Below are positions 26,275 through 34,386 of a DNA stretch of 38,654 nt, in pieces. This DNA comes from Microcaldota archaeon. GTDB lineage: Archaea; Iainarchaeota; Iainarchaeia; Iainarchaeales; 1-14-0-10-31-34. A model generated the notes under the pieces. The model ran no database searches and had not been told where the DNA came from. It worked only from the letters and a program-made list of their open reading frames with translations. How positions within the stretch are numbered: the first letter of the stretch is position 1; each line of letters begins with the position of its first letter. The stretch spans positions 1-38,654 of the forward strand of contig JAHJUD010000048.1 in the NCBI GenBank assembly GCA_018829335.1. The letters are read 5' to 3'. Both the position numbers and the translations under genes were made by a program.

Positions 26275-27172
26275 AAGAAAAACCCAAAAATTTTAATGCA
26301 TTCAGGAAAAAAGAAAAGCCAGCAATTATCAAAACGCCAAAAACAATCATAATCAGTCCAAAGGCTTCAGTTAAAGAAACTGCCTGACCAAAAAAAACAA
26401 AGGAAAGCAAAGCTGTAATCGGCTGGCCTAATAAAAGAATTGAAGTTGCAGCTGAAACGCTGATGTGTTTTAAGCCTGAATAATAGGTTAAAACATAAAA
26501 GAAGAGAAGAAAGGCTGTAAGCAGAATCCAAGACCATTGATCAATTGAATGAGTTGCAATAAGTGAAAGCTGGCCTGAAAACAAAAGGAACAGCAAAATA
26601 AAAAGAGAGCCAAAAAACATTCTTGCGCCTGCAACAACTGTACCGCTTAATTCATTTAATGCGTTTTTTGAGAGAATGTTTTCTCCTGCCCAGAATAAGA
26701 CTGCAGTTAAAACAAGTAATTCAGGAAAACCAAAAGAAAAAGTTTGATTGAATAACAGGAAATTGCCTGTCAATAAAAGAATTGCGCCTGCAATAAGCTT
26801 TTTTGAGAGTTTTTCTTTTAAGAAAAAGAAAGCCAGCAATGAAGCCCAAACAAAAAGGGTTTTATGCAGGAATCCTGCAGTTGAAGCAGTTGTAAGTTTT
26901 AATGCATAAAAGTATAGAAGGAATGGAACACTTCCGCCAATCAGGCCGATCAAGGAAAGATTAAGCCATTGTTTTCTGGTCAGGTTTTTTAGGGAATTAA
27001 GCTGGCCTGACAAAACAATAAGCGAAATAAGAAAAACTGCTACAATTAAGTTTTTCATTCCAGTGAAAACAAAAGGGTTGAATCCTTTTACTGCAAAAGC
27101 ATTCAAAAAAATGCTTATACCGCTTATAATTGCCGTAAGCAGGACAAGAATTATTCCTTTTGATTGGTTCAT
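26255..27172 (-). CDS. EamA/DMT-superfamily transporter
   Basis: Ten hydrophobic helices in two repeats; ISGISIFLNAFAVKGFNPFVFTGMKNLIVAVFLI. Confidence 0.85.
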   Translation of the reverse strand: MNQSKGIILVLLTAIISGISIFLNAFAVKGFNPFVFTGMKNLIVAVFLISLIVLSGQLNSLKNLTRKQWLNLSLIGLIGGSVPFLLYFYALKLTTASTAGFLHKTLFVWASLLAFFFLKEKLSKKLIAGAILLLTGNFLLFNQTFSFGFPELLVLTAVLFWAGENILSKNALNELSGTVVAGARMFFGSLFILLFLLFSGQLSLIATHSIDQWSWILLTAFLLFFYVLTYYSGLKHISVSAATSILLLGQPITALLSFVFFGQAVSLTEAFGLIMIVFGVLIIAGFSFFLNALKFLGFSFVSKKN

Positions 27173-27228
27173 GAATTAAACTAATACAAAAATGGTTTTA
27201 AATATTTATTTAATTGAGTTATCTTTAG

Positions 27229-27666
27229 ATGAAAAAGAAAATTCTTGTTTTTGGCAATTTATTGCTGGAAAATGATTCTGTTCCGTTAAAGATTTTGCAT
27301 GAATTAAGAAAAGAGTTTCCACAAATTGAATTCAAGGAATTTGATCCAAGCGAAAACCTTGAAAAAGAAGGAAAAAAACTTGAAATAATTGACTGCGTAC
27401 AAGGAATAAAAAAATGCACAAAGATAAAGGGAACAGAAAAAATGGTTTCAGGAAAAATTTTTTCTTTGCATGACTTTGATTTAGGTGCAAACTTAAAATT
27501 ACTGGAAAAAGCCGGCCTGCTGGAAGAAGTGACTGTTTTTGGGGTGCCAATGCATTATACCGAAAAACAGGCATTAAAGGAATTAAAAGAATTAATTAAA
27601 GCAAATTATTTAAAGAGAAAGAAAAAAACGAATATTTTTAATCAAAAAACAAAAATTTCTGTTTAA
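27229..27666 (+). CDS. Hydrogenase maturation protease-like (HycI/M52 family)
   Basis: KILVFGNLLLENDSVPLKILHELRKEFPQIEFKEFDPSENL...; HDFDLGANLKLLEKAGLLEEVTVFGVP. Confidence 0.7.
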   Translation: MKKKILVFGNLLLENDSVPLKILHELRKEFPQIEFKEFDPSENLEKEGKKLEIIDCVQGIKKCTKIKGTEKMVSGKIFSLHDFDLGANLKLLEKAGLLEEVTVFGVPMHYTEKQALKELKELIKANYLKRKKKTNIFNQKTKISV

Positions 27667-27706
27667 ATCTTTTTTTGTTTACACAGATAATAGGATTAGT
27701 GATTAA

Positions 27707-28870
27707 ATGACTGTTTATTCTCATTCCCGCATTGAAAGTTTTTTTCAGTGTCCTTTAAAGTTTAAGTTTAATTATATTGAGAAACCTAAAATTCCTTTAA
27801 AGGAAGGCATTGAAGCTTTTATGGGTTCAAGAGTGCATGAAACAATAGAGTATTTATATAAATTGGTTCAGAACACAAAAGTTCCTTCTGAAAAAGAATT
27901 AATTGAATATTATGATAAGTTATGGAAAGAAAACTGGAATGAAAATGTTGTAGTAACAAGAGCTGGTTTAGAACCAAAAAATTATTTTGATTTGGGAATT
28001 AAATGCATTAAAAATTACTATGAAAAAAACCATCCATTTAATCAGGGTTTAACGATTGGAATAGAAAAAAGAATTTTAATTAATTTGAATGACAAGTATA
28101 AACTTCAGGGGTTTATTGACAGGCTAGTGGAAAAAGAATCAGGCCATTATGAAATTCACGATTATAAGACTTATTCTAATTTGCCTGAGCAAAGCAAATT
28201 AGACCAAGACAACCAGTTAGCTTTGTATGCTATTGGTTTGGAACAGGAATTTAATGACATTAAGTCAATTGATTTGGTTTGGCATTTGGTTGTTTTTGGA
28301 AAAGAATTAAGGAGTTCAAGAACAAAAGAAGAATTAAATGAATTAAAAGAAAAAACAATTGAAAGAATAAAAGAAATTGAATCTGCAAAAGATTTTCCTG
28401 CAAAACCTTCTGCTTTATGCAATTGGTGTGCTTTTCAATGCATTTGCCCAGAATTCAAACATGAAATTGAAACAGAAAAACTTTCTTCAAACAAGTATTT
28501 GGAAGAGGAAGGCGTGGTTTTGGCAAACAAATTCATTGAATTAAAAAACAAAGAAACAGAAATAAAAAAAGAATTAAACGAACTAAGAGAAGCAGTCATA
28601 ATTTATGCTAAAGCAAAAGGTTATTCCATAATTCAGGGAAGTGACGGAAAACTAATTATTAGAGAATCTAAGACAGTAAGGCTGCCAAAAAAGAATTCAA
28701 AAGAATACAAAAAAATTGAAGAATTATTGCATAAAATTAATGCTTGGAATGAAACAAGTTGTTTAGACCAAACAAAAGTCAAAGCTTTTTTAGCAAAAAA
28801 ACCAAATAAACAAATTGAGGCATTACTTGAAAAAAAATTTATTTCGGTTGTCAAAGTAGGCAAAAAATAA
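27707..28870 (+). CDS. RecB/Cas4-like PD-(D/E)XK nuclease with 4-Cys cluster
   Basis: YSHSRIESFFQCPLKFKFNYI, GSRVHETIEYL, LQGFIDRLVEKESGHYEIHDYKT, CNWCAFQCICPEF. Confidence 0.85.
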   Translation: MTVYSHSRIESFFQCPLKFKFNYIEKPKIPLKEGIEAFMGSRVHETIEYLYKLVQNTKVPSEKELIEYYDKLWKENWNENVVVTRAGLEPKNYFDLGIKCIKNYYEKNHPFNQGLTIGIEKRILINLNDKYKLQGFIDRLVEKESGHYEIHDYKTYSNLPEQSKLDQDNQLALYAIGLEQEFNDIKSIDLVWHLVVFGKELRSSRTKEELNELKEKTIERIKEIESAKDFPAKPSALCNWCAFQCICPEFKHEIETEKLSSNKYLEEEGVVLANKFIELKNKETEIKKELNELREAVIIYAKAKGYSIIQGSDGKLIIRESKTVRLPKKNSKEYKKIEELLHKINAWNETSCLDQTKVKAFLAKKPNKQIEALLEKKFISVVKVGKK

Positions 28871-29055
28871 CTTTGACTTAAAAGAATTAAAGAACCATAA
28901 AAACTCGATATCTGCTTTATTTTAATAGAAAGAGAAGAACTCAAAAAAATGCTGTAACAACTTTTATTTGATTTCAGGGGCAGTGAGGCCTAAAAACTAT
29001 TTTAAATGAAAAAAACTGTGTTTAATATGCTGTGGCACAGCAGGAAGGTAATTAA

Positions 29056-29199
29056 ATGAGTTATATATTAATTGGAGACACTGCACATAAAAATCCGCCT
29101 CAAAATGGTTGCAACGCATCTGCTTCAAATGGGAGAGTAAGCGCTGAAATTCCTACAGGATTTGAAAAATGCGACCGTTGTTTTAGGCTTCCAAGATAA
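29056..29199 (+). CDS. Small ORF, 47 aa, CxxC-containing
   Basis: MSYILIGDTAHKNPPQNGCNASASNGRVSAEIPTGFEKCDRCFRLPR; 47-aa ORF not in the track. Confidence 0.35.
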   Translation: MSYILIGDTAHKNPPQNGCNASASNGRVSAEIPTGFEKCDRCFRLPR

Positions 29200-29323
29200 A
29201 GACAGGATAAATTGGTTTACTAGCTTTAAAGCCAAGATTTATTTAGATGTTTCTATATATTTTGTACGAGTTTTCAAGAGGTTAGGCAATAAGTTTGCAT
29301 CCTCTCAAAAGGCAGGAAATTTT

Positions 29324-29887
29324 ATGCAAAAAAAACAAATAATTAATGAATTGTCCGATTTGCAAAAAGTTATAGTTCTTTTATTAGAAGCAGACAGTTC
29401 CAAACCCATTCCTGGAAATACCTGGTATCAAAAAGAACTTTTTTTGATAGGGAAAAATTTGGAAAACGTTTCGGAAGAAGCCACTTTTGAACCAGATTTT
29501 TTTGGTCCTTTTAGTGAAAATGCAGAAGAACAGCTTTCTGATTTAGAGCAAGAAGATTTTGTTGACAGGGAAGGAAATAAAATAAAAATTTCCAAAGATG
29601 GAAAAGAACTGGCAAAAGAGATAAAGAAAGAGTTTGACAAAAAAATTCTTGAGTTGATTGAAGAATTTAAAAAATTGCTGAATGACCTTAACGAAGAAGA
29701 ACTTTTAACTTTTATTTATTTTAATTTTCCCCAAACTACTTCTGAATCTCAAGTTAGAGAAAAAATAATAAAAAACAGAATTAAAAACGCAATTTCTCTT
29801 TACAAAAAAAGTAAAATAAGCCTTTCAAAAGCTTCTGAAATAGCTGGAATGCCAATTGAAAAGTTAAAAAAAATGGTGGACAAATGA
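29324..29887 (+). CDS. Panacea/UPF0175-like antitoxin/regulator
   Basis: N-terminal YQKELFLIGKNL...FEPDFFGPFSENAEEQLSDLEQEDFV; C-terminal AISLYKKSKISLSKASEIAGMPIEKLKKMV (UPF0175-like helix pair). ATG at 29324 preferred. Confidence 0.6.
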   Translation: MQKKQIINELSDLQKVIVLLLEADSSKPIPGNTWYQKELFLIGKNLENVSEEATFEPDFFGPFSENAEEQLSDLEQEDFVDREGNKIKISKDGKELAKEIKKEFDKKILELIEEFKKLLNDLNEEELLTFIYFNFPQTTSESQVREKIIKNRIKNAISLYKKSKISLSKASEIAGMPIEKLKKMVDK

Positions 29888-30393
29888 AGCTTTTGGACAC
29901 ATCTTGTTTAATTTGCATATTCTCCGAAATAGATTTCCCAAGCGTGTTGCACAAATGGATTGGAGAAGGCTATAAGATTTGCATTCCTTTTGAAGTTTTT
30001 TCTGAACTGCAAGATAACTATAAAACAAAAAGTAAAGTTGAAAATGAAATTAAATCAGACAAAATAAAAGTTTTAAATAAAATAGAGGAACAAAAGATAG
30101 AAATTTTGAAGAACCGATTTCCCATTTTAGGCAAAGGAGAACTTTCTGTCATTGTCATTGCTAAAGAACTTGAGGATTCAAAAAAGAAGTATTATGCAGT
30201 GTTGGATGACAAAAAAGCAAGGGAAACAGCCAAAAAACTGCAAATAAATTTTACTGGTTCATATGGCTTAATAAAAGCTTTACTCGACAAAAAATTAATA
30301 AACCAAGAATTATTTGAACAGTTGGTAAAAAAAATGAAAGAATCAAACTTTAGGATGATTTTTAAGGGTAACGAAAATGAGCATAGAAACTAA
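29884..30393 (+). CDS. DUF3368-like PIN-domain toxin
   Basis: LLDTSCLICIFSE..., LGKGELSVIVIAKEL, YAVLDDKKARETAKKLQINFTGSYGLIKALLDKKLI; ATGA overlap with upstream gene. Confidence 0.8.
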   Translation: MKLLDTSCLICIFSEIDFPSVLHKWIGEGYKICIPFEVFSELQDNYKTKSKVENEIKSDKIKVLNKIEEQKIEILKNRFPILGKGELSVIVIAKELEDSKKKYYAVLDDKKARETAKKLQINFTGSYGLIKALLDKKLINQELFEQLVKKMKESNFRMIFKGNENEHRN

Positions 30394-31528
30394 AGTAAAA
30401 ATAATTAATAGTGACCCATTCTCTTTGTACAAAACCCAAAAAATTCGTTTTTCGTCAAGCCTTTCTTTTACTACCCCTTCAAAGGCAATAGATTTAGACA
30501 AATTAGGGTTGGAACAAAAACTTAACAAGGATGCAAAAAGATTTAATGAAATTTTTAAGAGATTTAATGCAGAACAAATTAAGCGGATTGATGAAGAAAA
30601 CGAATTGTTTGACAGACTGCAAAATTGGTTTAACAGACAGAAAAAAAAGGCAGAACCTGAAACACCTACCGTGACTATTGTTGAATTTGATGAAGACAGG
30701 TTTCCCTCAAAGGAAGAAATAGAATTTTTGATAGGTGCAATTTACCCGAATTCTGACATAGTTACAATACCTATTGTTCCGGGAATAAACAAAAAGAAAA
30801 AATCAGAACTTGACTTTGATGGCTACAAAAAATATGTAAAAGAAGCAATAGAAGACATTGAAGGCTTAAACAATAAGCCGATTATGGGAACTATTCCAAA
30901 GTTGCCGGGAACTTTGATTAAAGATTTGATTAATTTTTATGTTGGTTTCGGCATAAATTCGTTTCTTGTTGATTTTGATGGAAGCAATCCTGTAAGCTAT
31001 GACATGAGAACCCACAGGATTCTTAGAGCACTAAAGGAAAACAAGCTTTTAGAAACTTCTTATCTTTTTGGTCATAATGTAGGCTTGGGAAGGCCAAATA
31101 AAGATGTACTGGCCGTCCCTGCAAGAGATATTTTGGGTTTTGGGTTAGGTTTAAACTCTTTGGGGAATAAACACAAAAAATTTGTTCCAAATAGAACTTT
31201 TTTTGAATTCATCAAAATGAACCCTGAAAAAAAATTTAGGTTGTTTGATAAAGGCAGTTATAGTTATTGGAATTATGAAGCAGTGTCTAAATCTCCAGAA
31301 GCTTACCCAAAAGACAGTTCTATTTCTTGGGATGAATTAAAAAAAAGTAAAATGCCAAACAAGCTTCAAAAAACTTTTAATGAAGAACAAATTGCGTTAG
31401 AAACCAACAAAATATATTCAGTGATAAATGAAGATTCCGAAAAATCTCTTTCATATCTTAAAAGCAAAAAATTTGTAGAAAAAGACGATTTCAAAAAAAT
31501 TGAGAATTCCACAAAAAGAATTAATTAA
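30377..31528 (+). CDS. Unknown protein, possible TIM-barrel core
   Basis: Alternating strand/helix pattern IMGTIPKLPGTLIKDLINFYVGFGINSFLVDFDGSNP...; 17-nt overlap with the PIN gene. Confidence 0.55.
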   Translation: MSIETKVKIINSDPFSLYKTQKIRFSSSLSFTTPSKAIDLDKLGLEQKLNKDAKRFNEIFKRFNAEQIKRIDEENELFDRLQNWFNRQKKKAEPETPTVTIVEFDEDRFPSKEEIEFLIGAIYPNSDIVTIPIVPGINKKKKSELDFDGYKKYVKEAIEDIEGLNNKPIMGTIPKLPGTLIKDLINFYVGFGINSFLVDFDGSNPVSYDMRTHRILRALKENKLLETSYLFGHNVGLGRPNKDVLAVPARDILGFGLGLNSLGNKHKKFVPNRTFFEFIKMNPEKKFRLFDKGSYSYWNYEAVSKSPEAYPKDSSISWDELKKSKMPNKLQKTFNEEQIALETNKIYSVINEDSEKSLSYLKSKKFVEKDDFKKIENSTKRIN

Positions 31529-32808
31529 AGCCAGTTTATTTTAAGAAAGTGAGCAGCACAACTCATGCAAGGGTCATAAGCTCTAATTAATTTTTCTATT
31601 TCAAACTGGATTGATTCTTTTGTTTCATCCAAGTTTTTCTGAACTATTACCGCAACATCTTTTTCAATGTTAATCTGGTTCTGGCCTGTTGGAACAACAA
31701 CTTTTCCTTTTTTTATTATTCCTTTTTCATCTAATTCAACTTTATAAAATAATGTTCCTCTAGGAGCTTCAATTACTCCAATACCAGTGCTTTTTTTCGG
31801 GGTAATTACAGGCTTGGGTTCTGGTTTTGGCTCAAATGATTCAAGAATTGAAATAGAAGAATCAATGCAATGCAGTACTTCAATTGCCTGCGCAAGATTA
31901 TTGTCGTAAATGTTATTTGAAGGAAATTTTTTCAAATACTTTGAAACATCTTTTTTTGTTTCCTTGTTTAAGCTTTGCTTGTTTAAATTCATTCTTGATA
32001 AAGCGCCAACCATAAATTCTTTTCCTTCAAACTTGTATCCTGAAGCCTGAGAATAAGGCAAAACTACATGCTCTAAATGGTCTTCCATTTTTCCTTCAGG
32101 AACACATACTCCAGTGCTTGAACAAAGATTGCCTTGCCTGAAATCATAGTCTTTGTTTGTTATTGCAACAAAATTTGTTTTCCTTGAAAAATCAAAATCA
32201 CATTTAAAGTAAATGTCAATCAGCTTCAAGACTTTTTCTCTTTGGGCTTTAAGCTCTTTAACCATTTCAGGAAAAAGTTTTGGGTCAGGCAGTTTATTAA
32301 AACCGCCAACTGAAGGAAAAGGCGCATGCACTGAACGTCCTGCAATAAGTTTTGTTAAATTGTTTCCTGCTCCTTTAACAGAAAAACAATCATGCAGTAA
32401 TTCATGCTCAAAAGAGTTTTTTTCGTCAAAGTCAAGAATTGAATCTTTTCCTATTACGTCAGGCAAACTAAACATGTATAAATGAAGTGAATGGTCTCGG
32501 ATCATTAAGCCATTCATTGCAAGAGTTTTAAGGAGTTTAGTCTGCTCTGATTCTTTTACTTCTAAAGCGTTTTCTATTGATTCAATACAGCATAATAAAT
32601 GCGCAATGCTACAGGTGCCGCAGATTCTTGACATTAATTGCGGGGCAGCAAGAAAATTTTTTCCTCTAATTGCCTGAGTATAAAACCTCTTGTTTTCAAG
32701 GATTTTAAAGCGAACATCTTTTACTACGCCTTTCCTTACTTTAACATCCAAGCCTGCATGGCCTTCAGTCTTGCTGATATTTTCTATTGTTATATCACAA
32801 TTATGCAT
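31525..32808 (-). CDS. NiFe hydrogenase large subunit (group 3-like)
   Basis: L1 SRICGTCSIAH, L2 DPCMSCAAHFLKINWL at the C-terminus. Confidence 0.93.
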   Translation of the reverse strand: MHNCDITIENISKTEGHAGLDVKVRKGVVKDVRFKILENKRFYTQAIRGKNFLAAPQLMSRICGTCSIAHLLCCIESIENALEVKESEQTKLLKTLAMNGLMIRDHSLHLYMFSLPDVIGKDSILDFDEKNSFEHELLHDCFSVKGAGNNLTKLIAGRSVHAPFPSVGGFNKLPDPKLFPEMVKELKAQREKVLKLIDIYFKCDFDFSRKTNFVAITNKDYDFRQGNLCSSTGVCVPEGKMEDHLEHVVLPYSQASGYKFEGKEFMVGALSRMNLNKQSLNKETKKDVSKYLKKFPSNNIYDNNLAQAIEVLHCIDSSISILESFEPKPEPKPVITPKKSTGIGVIEAPRGTLFYKVELDEKGIIKKGKVVVPTGQNQINIEKDVAVIVQKNLDETKESIQFEIEKLIRAYDPCMSCAAHFLKINWL

Positions 32809-33286
32809 TTTTTACACCAAACTCTATCATTAAATCATTGAATAATTTTAAGAAAACTTTTTCATCCATTGGACAGCCTGGAACACTTGCATCAACTTTA
32901 ACTATTTTGCTTAAAGGAACAACTTTTTTTGCTAACTTGAATCTTTCAACCAAAAAAGATATTTCTTTTGTTTTTTCTGCATCAAATTCGTTTCTTTGGG
33001 CTGAAGGCATTCCTGTTACAGCACAAGAGCCTATAGCAACAAGCTTTTTTGAGTTTTTTCTTAATTCTTTGAGTTTTTTTTCGTCTTTTTTGCTTGCAAT
33101 AGCGCCTTCAACAAAAGCTACATCCAAATCTGTTTCATCATTTTTTGCTTTTAAAATCCTTGAAGCCTTGAAGTCAACTAACTTAAGCCATTCTTCATAA
33201 TGGTCATTCATTAATTCCATGAAAAGTATGGTGCTGTCTTCACAGCACGAAAAAGAAAACCAGCCAACCTTTAATTTCTTGTTCAT
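32801..33286 (-). CDS. NiFe hydrogenase small subunit
   Basis: GWFSFSCCEDS, FVEGAI, AIGSCAVTGMPS, VPGCPMDEKVF; ATG at 33286. Confidence 0.9.
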   Translation of the reverse strand: MNKKLKVGWFSFSCCEDSTILFMELMNDHYEEWLKLVDFKASRILKAKNDETDLDVAFVEGAIASKKDEKKLKELRKNSKKLVAIGSCAVTGMPSAQRNEFDAEKTKEISFLVERFKLAKKVVPLSKIVKVDASVPGCPMDEKVFLKLFNDLMIEFGVKNA

Positions 33287-33340
33287 CACAAAAAAATAAG
33301 AGCGATTATAAAAAAAGCTTTTGCTTTTTTTCAATTACCT

Positions 33341-33910
33341 TCATTTCTTGTTTATTTCCACTACTTTAATCCAAAACTCTAATGTTTTTCCTGCCATTGG
33401 ATGAACAAATTTAATTGTTGCTGTTCCATCATTGATTGCTATAATGGTTCCAGCCTGACCATTTGAAGCATACAAAATTGAGCCAACCTCTAAACTTTCT
33501 CCACCGTCAATCTGGCTTAAAGGAACCTGCATTTCCTGTCCTGAATCTAAAGTGCCGTAAGCGTCTTCTGGAAGAAGAATAACAGTTTTTTCTTGGTTTA
33601 ATTTCATTCCTAAAACCGCTGAATCAAATCCTTTAATCATTTGCCCTGCTCCAACAGTAAATTCTAATGGCCCTCTTCCTGTGCTTTGGTCAAACACTTC
33701 GCCTGAATCAGGAAATTTTCCAATGTATTCAACTTTGATTGTGTCTCCTACTTCAACTGTTTGCATTAAATCGCCTCCTGAAGTGTTTTCTTTTATTTCT
33801 TCTGTTAAATTATTTTTTTGCTGTGAATTAACTTCATTGGCTTTTCCTGTGTTTTCAGTGCAGCCAAACAAAATTAATCCAAAAATTAATAATATCAAAA
33901 CTTTTTTCAT
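33341..33910 (-). CDS. FKBP-type peptidyl-prolyl isomerase, lipoprotein
   Basis: Lipobox LILFGC; VEVGDTIKVEYIGKFPDSGEVFDQSTGRGPLEFTVGAGQMIKGFDSAVLGM. Confidence 0.9.
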   Translation of the reverse strand: MKKVLILLIFGLILFGCTENTGKANEVNSQQKNNLTEEIKENTSGGDLMQTVEVGDTIKVEYIGKFPDSGEVFDQSTGRGPLEFTVGAGQMIKGFDSAVLGMKLNQEKTVILLPEDAYGTLDSGQEMQVPLSQIDGGESLEVGSILYASNGQAGTIIAINDGTATIKFVHPMAGKTLEFWIKVVEINKK

Positions 33911-33949
33911 TTTCTCATCTCCAAAAAAATAAATGCCGAAATATTAATA

Positions 33950-34090
33950 CCCTATTGAAAATAGGGCGACAGATGTCGGTACTCGCGGCCGAAACCGCGA
34001 ACGCACAGCTGAAAGCTGTGCAATTTTTGATAAAACTTTTCAGTACGGGCTTGCCCCGTACATTTGGTTAAACCCTTTCTTAAAGGGTTT
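33950..34090. repeat. Five-hairpin array in the 3' trailer of tRNA-Ser(TGA)
   Basis: CCCTATtgaaAATAGGG (33950-33966), CGACAgaTGTCG (33967-33978), TCGCGGccgaaaCCGCGA (33983-34000), GCACAGCtgaaaGCTGTGC (34003-34021), GTACGGGcttgcCCCGTAC (34043-34061); then AAACCCTTTcttAAAGGGTTT (34070-34090) next to the tRNA. Confidence 0.9.
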
Positions 34091-34092
34091 AC

Positions 34093-34175
34093 GCAGAGGA
34101 CGAGATTTGAACTCGCGCATCCTTTCGGATACCGGCTCTCAAGGCCGGCGCGTTAGACCACTCCGCCACCTCTGC
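34093..34175 (-). tRNA. tRNA-Ser(TGA)
   Basis: GCAGAGG/CCTCTGC acceptor, anticodon stem CCGGC-CTTGAGA-GCCGG, long variable arm, T-arm CGAGTTCAAATCTCG. Confidence 0.93.
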
Positions 34176-34386
34176 AACAGCCTTTTTTCAAAAAAAAGGC
34201 TGGCGAAAAAAGGTTTTCGCTACGCGAAAACAACCATAATAACTCTAAAAAATAGCTGTAAAAATATTTATAAGCAGTTAGTGAAGGCAATTAGCCTGCA
34301 AGCTAACAAAACACAAAGAATGATTTATTATTTGTTTTATCCTTTTAGTATTGCTGGAAAAGCTTTTACAGCAAGGAGGAAAAAAA

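Noticed and set aside
29162-29323. Upstream start for the 241-aa ORF
   Set aside because: Overlaps another small ORF and lacks domain-like sequence; ATG 29324 fits the domain start.
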